NCBI GenBank assembly: GCA_964548275.1
Contig: CAZJQI010000009.1
Location: 20,580-84,579, forward strand
DNA length: 64,000 nt
DNA from: JAUVUV01 sp964548275
GTDB lineage: Bacteria; Gemmatimonadota; Glassbacteria; GWA2-58-10
Reading direction: 5' to 3'
Shown here: one piece after another, positions 52,050 to 59,895 of the stretch
How the letters are laid out: the number at the start of each line of letters is the position of its first letter
Position numbering within the stretch: the stretch's first letter is position 1
Made by a program: the position numbers and the translations under genes
The notes under the pieces: generated by a model
Seen by the model: only the letters and a program-made list of their open reading frames with translations
What the model was told of the DNA's origin: nothing
Databases searched by the model: none

Positions 52050-52922
52050 ATGCGCAGGATTATTTCTCTGGCAGTAATATGCCTTTTTGCGGTGCTTTCT
52101 CTCCTCAGGGCGCAAGATTTCGCCAGCAAACCTTTTGTCGCCGGCTGTGCCCAGATTTTTGTCACGGATGACGTGCAAAAAAACCTGGAAAAATATCTCT
52201 CCTTTATTTACAAGGCGGACAGCCAATCGGTGGATATTCTAGTTTTTCCGGAGACCTCGCTTTCAGGTTACGGACCTGAACACTATAAAGAAAAAACCAT
52301 GCCACCCAGGAAAGTTCTGGAAGACGCTTTGCGCAAGGTGCGTGACACTGCGCGCGAAACCGGGGTCTGGGTAATCGCGGGCACTTCAACTTACCGCGAG
52401 GACGGCATTTATAACGATATTCACCTGATCGACAACAAAGGTGAAATCAGGGCTACGTACGCAAAGGCCCAATTGACTGGAGGGGACGCCAAATTCTACC
52501 AGCCAGGCAAAGAAATCACCACTTACCAGGCCGGGGGTATGAAATTTGGCCTGGAGATCTGCTACGACATTCGCTTCCCGGAGCCCTGGAGAATCCAGGC
52601 GCTTGACGGGGCCCAGATAATTTTCCACTCCTCCCAGGCCTGCGGGAACAGTTCATGGAAAATCCCGGTCTGGGAGGGCCACCTGCGCAGCCGGGCGGCT
52701 GAAAACGGTATCTGGGTCGTTTCCTGCAATGCGGCCGGGCCGATCCAGATGGGCAAAAGCTACATTATCGATCCTGACGGGCTCGTGGTGGCCCAGAGCA
52801 ATCAGGACAATGAGGAGCTGATCACCGGTGTAGTCGACCTCTCGCGAGAGAACCGGGTGAATGTCGAGCGCCGGCGCACCGACCTTTACCGCCTGGTGCC
52901 TGCGGAAAAGGCAGTGCCTTGA
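52050..52922 (+). CDS. Exported carbon-nitrogen hydrolase (nitrilase superfamily)
   Basis: Members hydrolyse amide or nitrile bonds. The 290-residue protein has the full catalytic set: Glu in FPETSLSGYG, Lys in YAKAQLTGG and Cys in GLEICYDIRFPE. Residues about 1-20 are a signal peptide (RRIISLAVICLFAVLSLLRA), which is uncommon because most nitrilase-fold amidohydrolases are cytoplasmic. It may act on amides in the periplasm. AAAGGGGG precedes ATG 52050. It is divergent from the AraD operon and has no obvious partner. A (TA)-rich run lies in the shared intergenic region near 51990-52004. Confidence 0.85.
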   Translation: MRRIISLAVICLFAVLSLLRAQDFASKPFVAGCAQIFVTDDVQKNLEKYLSFIYKADSQSVDILVFPETSLSGYGPEHYKEKTMPPRKVLEDALRKVRDTARETGVWVIAGTSTYREDGIYNDIHLIDNKGEIRATYAKAQLTGGDAKFYQPGKEITTYQAGGMKFGLEICYDIRFPEPWRIQALDGAQIIFHSSQACGNSSWKIPVWEGHLRSRAAENGIWVVSCNAAGPIQMGKSYIIDPDGLVVAQSNQDNEELITGVVDLSRENRVNVERRRTDLYRLVPAEKAVP

Positions 52923-53125
52923 GGTAACGAGTCAGAGGATAAGTTTATACAGAGGCGCTGGGTGAGGGGGAATAGAAAATTTACCTGCCGGGCTTGCCGG
53001 ATATAAGAAAATTTGCGGTTAAGGCGAGCGGAAAAAATATAGAGAATTACAGCGAAGATGAGAGAATTCTGTTGTTCAGTGCAAAATCCGGCGAAACTGT
53101 TAAATTATTTCGAAAAATAGCCGAC

Positions 53126-54391
53126 CTAATCTTTGTAAAACGCAGCTGCAGCGAAACTCACCGAACTTCGCGTGGGGGCCTCGTGCCACACGTGGTATCC
53201 CAGTTCCACTCCCCGGGCACTTTCCGGCAGGATCTCCAGTAGCGTTGAAAGCGCGCTGAACCCGCACACATGGTAACGATCCATCACCCGCTTGCCCTCT
53301 GCGCAGAAAGATTCCACGTCCAGGGCGGTCAGGGCTGCGAGAAGAGCTCTGTCGTGGCGCGAGGATTCGGCTGTGATCTGTATCCCCGGTTTGCCGTCCC
53401 CGAACTTGGGGCCCACATGCGAAAAATCCACCCCGGCCACTACCAGTGTCTTGCTTCCCGGGTCATCGAGCATTTCGCCTAAACAATCAAGAGCAGGAGC
53501 GAGTTCTTTGATCTCTCGGGGCCTTTTGTATTTGCCCGGGATCAGTTCCCAGACCAGAGAGCCGCAAAGCACAGGCAGCACTGTGAACGGCCCCTCGATC
53601 ACCCGCTGCAGGAACAGCAACTGGAACTCGATCGAATGCTCTGAGCGGTGGTTGAAATCATCTTTCGTGGCAAGTGTTCCGGCTCTTTTTTTCAGGCGCG
53701 TTGCAGCCAGCCTGTCGGTTGGCACAGTGCCGAGCGGAGTGGTATAGTCTTTATCTGTAATTGAAAACAGCCCGCGCTCCATGGAATGACCCACGCCGAG
53801 GATTATCACCCGGTCGTAGGAGCGTCCCTTGAGCGCGCTATAGCTGGCAGAATAAATTTTCCGGCCGACATTGAGTTCAATGTGTGGCGCCACCACGGCC
53901 AGGATAGTTTTGCTTTCCAGCTCCTGTACCTTTTCGTTCTCGCCGCCAGAGGCGAGCAGGCTGTCGATAAACTCTTCGAGTTTATTTTTATCCTCCGGGT
54001 AGGATTTGCCTGCCAGGGCGGCCGGACGGAGGCGAAGAGCAGTGAAATCCTCGGCCAGCTTGCGGCGAGCATGATGAAAGCGCTCGTTATCCAGAAGGTA
54101 AGCCTCGTCCAGCCCTCTGATCATCGATTCTACCAGCTCGAGGGGAATCGAGGTGAGCTGGCCCAGGCGCGCGGTCTGTTCCACCAGCTTAAGGCGGATT
54201 TCTTCCGCGCTGTGGCTGCCGTCAAGCATGGACAGCAATGGAAGCGCCCCGGCGCTTATCGTTACCGTCCCGCGCTTGTCGAGCTCAAGCGGGTCGCGCA
54301 CCACGATCATCGTCTTCCCGTCTTTCCCTTGTACCGGCATCAGATCGATGTCGCGGCGCAGGAAAGGGTTTTCTTTTTTTCGCTTCGCCAA
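53126..54391 (-). CDS. Memo-family protein (AmmeMemoRadiSam system protein B) with N-terminal extension
   Basis: The 421-residue protein has an N-terminal extension of about 150 residues without a recognised domain, then a Memo domain. Metal or active-site residues of the family are visible: APHIELNVGR, GVGHSMERG, DFSHVGPKFGD and YHVCGFSAL. In this family the fold resembles extradiol dioxygenases. The AMMECR1 and radical SAM partners of the three-part system are not adjacent. The start is probably TTG 54391, with AAAGG close upstream. It follows an aminopeptidase by 10 bases and so is the third gene of an OPT-aminopeptidase-Memo operon. Its role there is unknown. Confidence 0.83.
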   Translation of the reverse strand: MAKRKKENPFLRRDIDLMPVQGKDGKTMIVVRDPLELDKRGTVTISAGALPLLSMLDGSHSAEEIRLKLVEQTARLGQLTSIPLELVESMIRGLDEAYLLDNERFHHARRKLAEDFTALRLRPAALAGKSYPEDKNKLEEFIDSLLASGGENEKVQELESKTILAVVAPHIELNVGRKIYSASYSALKGRSYDRVIILGVGHSMERGLFSITDKDYTTPLGTVPTDRLAATRLKKRAGTLATKDDFNHRSEHSIEFQLLFLQRVIEGPFTVLPVLCGSLVWELIPGKYKRPREIKELAPALDCLGEMLDDPGSKTLVVAGVDFSHVGPKFGDGKPGIQITAESSRHDRALLAALTALDVESFCAEGKRVMDRYHVCGFSALSTLLEILPESARGVELGYHVWHEAPTRSSVSFAAAAFYKD

Positions 54392-54401
54392 ATTTGCCTT
54401 T

Positions 54402-55358
54402 TCAGATCAAAAGCTTGCCGTCTTCTATGATTTTTTCGCCGTCGATCCAGACCGAGGGTTTAAGGATCAGCCCGTCCAGATGACTTGAGACACCCACGTT
54501 GCCGCCCATGGACTTGTTGTCGCCCAGGGCCAGGTGAACCGTGCCGAGGATTTTTTCATCCTCGAGGATTTTACCGCTGATTACCGCCTTATCATTTGTA
54601 CCGATACCGAGTTCGGCGATATTGTAGGCGTCGCGTCCGTGCGGTTCGAGCATTTCCTCCAGTTTCCGGGCCTGCACTCCGCCGGTAATTTCTACAGCGT
54701 AGCCCTCCTCGACCTTGATCCTGATCTTTTCTTCCCCGAGCTTACCAATACCGGCAACCGCCGCCTCGAAAACTATCACGCCTTCAGCGGTTCTCTCTAC
54801 CGGGGCCAGGAATGCCTCACCGGCAGGGAGGTTGCTCATATCGCCGGGTTTGTGGACCAGGCCGGTGTCCGCAAGTGCAACTCTGCCTTGTATTGAGAAC
54901 TCGATATCCGTGCCTGCCGCAGAGGTGACCCTGGCATGCTTGCCACTGCTGAGCACTTTGGCAACTTTCTCGCTAAGGGAGGCGATTTTATTGTAGTCAG
55001 CGGTGAGGGTCCGTTTCATGCAGTCTTCGGTAATTCCCGGCAGGGTTGCCGCCCGCACACCGGCCCTGGTGGCCTCACGCCTGGCCTCGGTATGAGTGAG
55101 CGAGAAGCTTGTGGGGCAGAGCAGCACATCAACCGCTTTCATAATCCCGGCCACAACAGGAGGCGGCTCTTCGCCGTGCATGCTGCGGGGGATTATCTCA
55201 AGCAGCATCACCTCCGCGTCGAGTTCTTTAGCCGCATTCCAAAGTGCGAAACCGATTTTGCGCAGCGGAGCATCGCAGATAACCAGCACGCTTTCACCCT
55301 TTTTCACAGCCATGCAACCGGCCATAGCGTTCATTGCCGCTTCTTCAACGGTACTCAT
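54402..55358 (-). CDS. Aminopeptidase of the M29-like (AmpT/thermophilic metalloprotease) group
   Basis: The 318-residue protein resembles the COG2309 leucyl aminopeptidase group. Conserved metal-ligand blocks are NIAELGIGTNDKA near residue 240 and GTVHLALGDNKSMGGNVGVSSH near 275, with HLDG after. The N-terminal GESVLVICDAPLR is typical. It would remove N-terminal residues from peptides in the cytoplasm. Related proteins include the 2,5-dihydroxypyridine dioxygenase fold, so peptide specificity is inferred from context: the next gene upstream is an oligopeptide transporter. ATG 55358 has GAGG six bases upstream; GTG 55361 is less likely. The Memo gene follows after 10 bases. Confidence 0.85.
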   Translation of the reverse strand: MSTVEEAAMNAMAGCMAVKKGESVLVICDAPLRKIGFALWNAAKELDAEVMLLEIIPRSMHGEEPPPVVAGIMKAVDVLLCPTSFSLTHTEARREATRAGVRAATLPGITEDCMKRTLTADYNKIASLSEKVAKVLSSGKHARVTSAAGTDIEFSIQGRVALADTGLVHKPGDMSNLPAGEAFLAPVERTAEGVIVFEAAVAGIGKLGEEKIRIKVEEGYAVEITGGVQARKLEEMLEPHGRDAYNIAELGIGTNDKAVISGKILEDEKILGTVHLALGDNKSMGGNVGVSSHLDGLILKPSVWIDGEKIIEDGKLLI

Positions 55359-55396
55359 CACAAACCTCGGTTAAAAAATTATGATTAAGCAGCTCC

Positions 55397-57436
55397 TTAT
55401 TTCCCTTGCTCGGCTTCCCGCGCCTTACGGCTCGGTATAGTGATCAGCACGTAGAGCAGAGAGATGAAAATTATCAGCCCGAGCCAGGGCATCAGCCATG
55501 CGGCGCTGTCGAGATACGCCTGGTACCAGGCGGACACAGGCCTGTCGCCGACTTCCACAGTGCGGTGGTAAATGGGGCTTTTGGTGAAATTGATCTGCAG
55601 GTAGACCAGCCCGGCCAGGAACACCGCGGTCAGGCTTTCCCCGGCGACAAACCCGCTGGCCAGTAGCAGCCCGTTGTTATCCGCAGCCTGCTTTGCCTTT
55701 TCTTCCTTTTTGCGTAGCCGGAACTCGAGCAGGTACTTTATCAGTCCACCAACAAAGATTGCAAAAGTGGTGTACAGGGGAAGATACATCCCAACGGCCA
55801 CGAGCATCGGCGATCCCCCGCCGAGCAGGATCAGGGCGAGAGCGAAAAATCCTCCCATGAAAACCAGCGGCCAGGCCATGTCCCCGCCTACGATCCCCTT
55901 GGCCATCAGCGCCATCAGTCCTGCCTGTGGAGCGGGGAGTTCCGGCCCGCCGATCCCGCCGGGGGTTGAGTTATGAAGAAGGATCAGGGGGAATGTCAGG
56001 ACCAGGGCTGCGGCGATTACCCCGAGGATTTCGGCAAGTTCCATGCGCCGTGGGGTTCCTCCCAGGATATGACCGACTTTGAGGTCCTGGAGCATATCCC
56101 CGGCCACGCCTGCGGTGCAGCAGACAACCCCGGCCACCCCCAGCACAGCGGCTATACCCTGGGTACCGGTAGTGCCGAGCCAGACCATCAGCACCGCCGC
56201 TACGATCAGGGTCGAGAGAGTCAACCCGCTGATCGGGTTGTTCGAGCCGCCGATCAGGCCGACCAGGTAGCCTGCCACAGCGCTGAACAGGAATCCGGCG
56301 ATAGTCATTACCACCGCGGCGACAAGCGCGCTGGTCAAAGAACCGGTGAAATGCCAGTAGAGAAGGGTGATCGGGATGACAAGGAAGATTACACCGATAG
56401 TGACCCACTTGAAATTCAGGTCCAGTTCCAGGCGGTTGGGTTTGAAATCGCCGGTTTGGCTAAGGCGGAAATCCCTGAATGCCTTGCTGATACCATCCAC
56501 CAGGGGCTTACGCATCCGGCTGAGAGTGTAAAAAGCGGCAACAAGCATAGCACCCACTGCAAAAGGGCGCACCTGGGTGCTCCAGACGCTGTTAGCGATA
56601 TCCAGCCAGGACATCCCCGCATTGCTGTAGACCTCGAGCGAGGGATTGAAAAATATCGCCAGAGGGTTAAACACCAGCCAGCCGAGCACGCCGCCGGCAA
56701 AGACCCAGCTGGCCAGCCGCAAGCCGATGATATACCCCACCCCGATTAGTGCCGGAGAGGCCCCCGGGCTCTGGATGAGAAGTCCGCCCTCGTACGTGCC
56801 GGCGCTTGAGGCAGCACCTCCGGGAAAAAGATCCATGTGGCTTGTCTTGAACGGCCAGTAGCCGGTGGCATGTTCCCTGATAAGCCGGATACCGTTGGCG
56901 TTCTTGAAAAATTCGAAAAACGCTGCCAGACCCATTGCCCCGAAAACATACTTGGCCCCGGTAGCCCCATGTTGTCCGGCTTTGACCACCTCAGCGCAGG
57001 CTTTCGATTCTGGAAAAGGGAGTCCTGCCTCCTCCACCAGCGGCCTTCGCAGCAGAATCACGAAAAGGACTCCGAGGATGCCGCCAACAAGCATGATCAG
57101 GGTGCAGTCGAAGTAGTTGAGATTATCCCAGACCCCGGCGATCAGAAATGCCGGCAGGGTAAAAATAGCCCCGGCCACAAGCGCTTCGCCCACCGAGGCG
57201 GTAGTCCGGGAAATATTTTCCTCCAAAACCGACCCGCGAAATATCCGCAGAACGGCCATCGCCACCACCGCGGCTGGAAAAGTCGCGGAAACGGTCATGC
57301 CTGCTTTCATCCCCAGGTACGCATTAGCCGATCCGAGAATTATCGCCATCCCCAGGCCGAGCAATACCGCGCGCACAGTAAATTCCTTAAGACCGGTTTC
57401 TGCTGGAACGAAGGGCTTAAAATCCTTGTCGCTCAT
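55397..57436 (-). CDS. OPT-family oligopeptide transporter
   Basis: OPT proteins are proton-coupled carriers of small peptides or metal-chelates. The 679-residue product has about 16 hydrophobic segments and the OPT signature regions PFVPAETGLKEFTVRAVLLG, split for length, AYLGMKAGMTVSATFPAAV, and LPFPESKACAEVVKAG. GGSNNPISGLTLSTL and VGHILGGTPRRMELAEILG are the second-half motifs. Bacterial members with the NPISG motif form the YSL/OPT clade. ATG 57436 has GGGAG six bases upstream. Directly downstream genes are an aminopeptidase and a Memo protein, which supports peptide uptake followed by hydrolysis. Confidence 0.92.
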   Translation of the reverse strand: MSDKDFKPFVPAETGLKEFTVRAVLLGLGMAIILGSANAYLGMKAGMTVSATFPAAVVAMAVLRIFRGSVLEENISRTTASVGEALVAGAIFTLPAFLIAGVWDNLNYFDCTLIMLVGGILGVLFVILLRRPLVEEAGLPFPESKACAEVVKAGQHGATGAKYVFGAMGLAAFFEFFKNANGIRLIREHATGYWPFKTSHMDLFPGGAASSAGTYEGGLLIQSPGASPALIGVGYIIGLRLASWVFAGGVLGWLVFNPLAIFFNPSLEVYSNAGMSWLDIANSVWSTQVRPFAVGAMLVAAFYTLSRMRKPLVDGISKAFRDFRLSQTGDFKPNRLELDLNFKWVTIGVIFLVIPITLLYWHFTGSLTSALVAAVVMTIAGFLFSAVAGYLVGLIGGSNNPISGLTLSTLIVAAVLMVWLGTTGTQGIAAVLGVAGVVCCTAGVAGDMLQDLKVGHILGGTPRRMELAEILGVIAAALVLTFPLILLHNSTPGGIGGPELPAPQAGLMALMAKGIVGGDMAWPLVFMGGFFALALILLGGGSPMLVAVGMYLPLYTTFAIFVGGLIKYLLEFRLRKKEEKAKQAADNNGLLLASGFVAGESLTAVFLAGLVYLQINFTKSPIYHRTVEVGDRPVSAWYQAYLDSAAWLMPWLGLIIFISLLYVLITIPSRKAREAEQGK

Positions 57437-57659
57437 CAAAGTCTCCCGAATGATGTTTCAGGCTGACTTCTGGAAAATTATCTGAAATATAAGGCTTGAA
57501 GATAGCCGAATACAAGGGAACCGCGCAAGAATAAAAATAGCCCATTTAAATTTATTTAATGACATTGTTATAAGGGATTAGAAAAAAGAAAAACCGTTTT
57601 TCACGGTACAGGCGGGAGTTTTTCAAAAGCAAAGCTGGGGAAAGATAAGCCGGCAAGAT

Positions 57660-57923
57660 TTATAAAACTTCAGGGTCAGGGGTATTACTTCCGGAGCTTT
57701 CTTCTTTCTCGAGACCTCCATTCATGAATTCGTAAATTTTTAAAGATTTACTTTCATCAGGCTCGGTACCGGAAAACTTTTCCGCACCCCTTTGCAGGTA
57801 GTCCATAAAAGCCTCCAACTCTCTCAGGTCGTTTGGCTTGAGCTGGTGCATCTTTTCAACCAGAGGCTGGAGCTCTTTCCTTACAGATATATACCCGGGA
57901 GGTAATCCTTTTTTAATCTTCAT
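57660..57923 (-). CDS. Small protein of unknown function, third gene of the ribbon-helix-helix operon
   Basis: The 87-residue product is mostly helical by eye, with LPPGYISVRKELQPLVEKMHQ followed by an acidic tail ending in Pro and Ser residues (the motif is given split by residue 22). I do not recognise a family. ATG 57923 has GGAG upstream; an extension to 58016 would add 31 residues with no ribosome site. It lies 46 bases after the 85-residue gene. Coupling with that gene and the ribbon-helix-helix gene is inferred from spacing and strand. Confidence 0.6.
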   Translation of the reverse strand: MKIKKGLPPGYISVRKELQPLVEKMHQLKPNDLRELEAFMDYLQRGAEKFSGTEPDESKSLKIYEFMNGGLEKEESSGSNTPDPEVL

Positions 57924-57969
57924 CGGATTGCTCCGAGTTTGAGCCTTGAGGGCAAAGAGAAACATAAAA

Positions 57970-58227
57970 TTACTTCGAGATCTGTTCCAGATGGGTTTTC
58001 TTGCGATGGTTCTCAATAAAATCCTGAATCAGCACATCCTGTTCCTCAACAAATGTTTCTAAGGTTATGAGAAGGTTTTCCACCTCGCTGGCCCTGAAAT
58101 GCACGATTGTATCCTTCTCACTGTTGGCAGCCTCGTCCCCCATCTTGGCATAAAGAAGGTCGTATACTACCTTAATCGTTGACAACTTTTGCTCAAGATG
58201 GGTTATCAAGTCGTTGAATTCTTGCAT
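57970..58227 (-). CDS. Small helical protein, second gene of the ribbon-helix-helix operon
   Basis: The 85-residue protein is rich in Leu, Glu and Val with heptad-like spacing (LEQKLSTIKVVYDLLYAKM, then NLLITLETFVEEQDVLIQDF). It looks like an antiparallel helical hairpin. I recognise no family; FlgN-like or other small chaperones have similar shape but no specific motif supports that. AGGAGG seven bases before ATG 58227 is among the strongest ribosome sites in the window, so it is probably real and well translated. It starts 84 bases after the ribbon-helix-helix gene. Confidence 0.7.
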   Translation of the reverse strand: MQEFNDLITHLEQKLSTIKVVYDLLYAKMGDEAANSEKDTIVHFRASEVENLLITLETFVEEQDVLIQDFIENHRKKTHLEQISK

Positions 58228-58311
58228 TGGAAAACCTCCTGTTTCGATTTATGGATTGGCAAGCGGTAATCTCGGGCTAATTATACACCATAATCCTCGC
58301 TGGGGAAAGTG

Positions 58312-58491
58312 CTATTCAAATTGTAAATATTTTTGGGTTTGCAACTCTTCACGATACTTGTCCAGAACCAGGTCGATACCCTCGCGCAGGTATTCACTGA
58401 TAGGAACCCTGGTTCTGTTTGACAGGTCTTTCAGTCTTTCTTTCTGACTTACGAGGATATACGTTGTTATTTGAGTTTTGCTCTCTGACAA
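58312..58491 (-). CDS. Ribbon-helix-helix protein, probable autoregulator
   Basis: This gene encodes 59 residues. It uses a TTG start at 58491 with AAGGAGGG six bases upstream. The sequence has the ribbon-helix-helix pattern: a strand (KTQITTYILVS), then helix QKERLKDLSNRT, the turn RVPISEYLREGID, and helix LVLDKYREEL. The phrase T-R-V-P-I-S-E-Y-L-R-E is typical of CopG/MetJ-like DNA-binding proteins and of antitoxins. A consensus promoter overlapped by a 16-bp palindrome lies just upstream. Ribbon-helix-helix proteins often repress their own operons through such palindromes. Two small genes follow on the same strand. No classical toxin is recognised. Confidence 0.75.
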   Translation of the reverse strand: MSESKTQITTYILVSQKERLKDLSNRTRVPISEYLREGIDLVLDKYREELQTQKYLQFE

Positions 58492-58530
58492 GGTGCCCTC
58501 CTTAAATTGGTCGATATAAACGACATTGAA

Positions 58531-58546
58531 ATATAATGCATTATAT
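58531..58546. promoter_or_regulatory. 16-bp perfect palindrome over the transcription start, likely operator
   Basis: ATATAATGCATTATAT is a perfect 16-bp palindrome. It overlaps the last bases of the -10 box and the expected start near 58538 of the minus-strand promoter. This is the standard place for a repressor site. The ribbon-helix-helix product is the obvious candidate to bind it. Confidence 0.6.
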
Positions 58547-58573
58547 TATATTCAATTATTTGAATTTTGTCAA
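58545..58573 (-). promoter_or_regulatory. Consensus sigma70 promoter for the small-gene operon
   Basis: On the minus strand TTGACA (58568-58573), a 17-base spacer and TATAAT (58545-58550) match consensus in every hexamer position. It is the best promoter in the window. The start would be about 47 bases before the TTG start codon. Confidence 0.75.
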
Positions 58574-58731
58574 CCGATAACATAGCTTCCCATATCTCTT
58601 GAAAAATAGTCAAGCGGCAAATATCTTATCCTCTAACAACTTAACCTGTACCTTGCAGATATTGAATATCAGCCCTTTCGCAGGATTGATTAAGGTTAGG
58701 GCAAACCGGATTTCAAGAAAAGAGGGGAAGA

Positions 58732-59355
58732 ATGTCCAGGTTCAAGACATTTTTAGTATTCGGCCCGAACGGTATCGGCAAAGGCACCAATGCAGTGGCG
58801 GTAGGTACGCTCCCCGGCTATCTTCATTTTTCCACCGGGGACATGTTCCGCGCACTGGTGGCCAGAGTAAAGGATGGTACCGCCTCGGAACTCGAACTGC
58901 GAATCGATAAGATAATGAAATCCGGCGGGTTGGTGGATGATGAAACAACCGTGAACCTTGCCCGGGAAAACCTCGAATCAGCAGTAGGGGATGGCCGTTT
59001 CAACCCAGAGACAGATTACCTTCTGCTGGACGGCCTGCCCCGTAATGTCGAGCAGGCGAAAATGATTGAGCCGTTTATCGAAGTATGCGGGGTGCTGCAC
59101 ATTACAGCTGCCAGGGAGGTTGCTGTGGCCCGGATTACCGGCCGGGCGCAAAAGGAAGGCCGAAAGGACGACCAGGATGCCGAGGCCGTGGGCCGCAGAC
59201 TCGATATATTCTTCGTAAACGCAGCCAGGATTCTTGCCTACTATGATACAAATTTCAGCGGCGAGATGACCTACAATTCTGAGCTGATCCATTACATAAA
59301 CGCAGACCAACGGCCGGTCGAGGTTCTGCGTGATGTTCTCCAATGGCTGGTGTGA
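58732..59355 (+). CDS. Adenylate-kinase-like nucleoside monophosphate kinase
   Basis: The 207-residue protein has P-loop GPNGIGKGT (residues about 11-19; GPPGSGKGT in adenylate kinase), STGDMFRALV and DGLPRNVEQA, which are NMP-binding motifs of the adenylate kinase family. The LID region GRAQKEGRKDDQDAEAVGRRL has no zinc Cys. Loss of the second Pro and Ser in the P-loop and the spread from typical adenylate kinase suggest either a diverged copy or a different NMP kinase. GAGGGG precedes ATG 58732. It is a single gene ending in a clear terminator and sits divergent to the ribbon-helix-helix promoter. Confidence 0.8.
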   Translation: MSRFKTFLVFGPNGIGKGTNAVAVGTLPGYLHFSTGDMFRALVARVKDGTASELELRIDKIMKSGGLVDDETTVNLARENLESAVGDGRFNPETDYLLLDGLPRNVEQAKMIEPFIEVCGVLHITAAREVAVARITGRAQKEGRKDDQDAEAVGRRLDIFFVNAARILAYYDTNFSGEMTYNSELIHYINADQRPVEVLRDVLQWLV

Positions 59356-59380
59356 ATTCTCGTTCAAGCCCGGAAGACTA

Positions 59381-59427
59381 AATCAAAAAGCCGTTACCCT
59401 GTTTCTTGGTAGCGGCTTTTTTTGATT
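59381..59427 (+). terminator. Terminator after the NMP kinase gene
   Basis: Arms 59381-59398 (AATCAAAAAGCCGTTACC) and 59408-59427 pair with one G-U and a small bulge. The right arm contains a run of seven T residues. A-rich sequence on the left also allows function on the minus strand. Confidence 0.8.
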
Positions 59428-59473
59428 AAAATTTTTATCCTGTTTGCTCTTGCGTCCTTTTTTCCGGGTCTAA

Positions 59474-59668
59474 TCAGACTACCAGGTTAATCCGGCGCCC
59501 TCCTTTGGCTCTCGAATCTTTTTCCAAAGGGATATTCTGTTTCTTAACTCTTTTACCCGATTTATTCTTTTTTCCCCGTCTATATTGATCCTGCTGGGAA
59601 GCCTGATCTTTATCCAGGGGCTGTACCCGGTAAGTAGCGCCACTGTTCGGAATCTCTGTAATCGGCAT
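59474..59668 (-). CDS. Small basic protein of unknown function
   Basis: The 64-residue product is strongly basic, with many Lys and Arg in its second half (RRGKKNKSGKRVKKQ). It begins MPITEIPNSGATYRVQPLDK. I recognise no family; it could be a small nucleic-acid-binding or secretion-related protein. GGGAG six bases before ATG 59668 is a very good ribosome site, which decides this start over a 127-residue overlapping frame. A TATAAT-like hexamer lies upstream but without a clear -35. It may be co-transcribed with a region from 59669 to 59880 that holds no gene I can support. Confidence 0.55.
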   Translation of the reverse strand: MPITEIPNSGATYRVQPLDKDQASQQDQYRRGKKNKSGKRVKKQNIPLEKDSRAKGGRRINLVV

Positions 59669-59895
59669 CTCGAACTCCCGGTGACTGAAAAAATTCTCCC
59701 CCAGTATATATACTCGGGAACGCTATTATACTCAATCTTTATATCGGCAGGCAGCTTGAATCCCTTTAGCCGCCGAAAGATAAATAAAGCGTCGGCAAAT
59801 ATTCGCAACTCGAAGGTAATTATCATGGTACTTGACTGGTTGAGAGGCTTTTTTATAAACATTTTTTACAGTAAATAATAGATATTCTCCTCTCG

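Noticed and set aside
52994..53242. 82-residue plus-strand frame after the nitrilase-fold gene
   Set aside because: It needs a TTG start without a ribosome site and overlaps the end of the Memo gene on the other strand.
59479..59862. 127-residue minus-strand frame overlapping the small basic protein
   Set aside because: No ribosome site and no family pattern; the 64-residue frame has a much better start.
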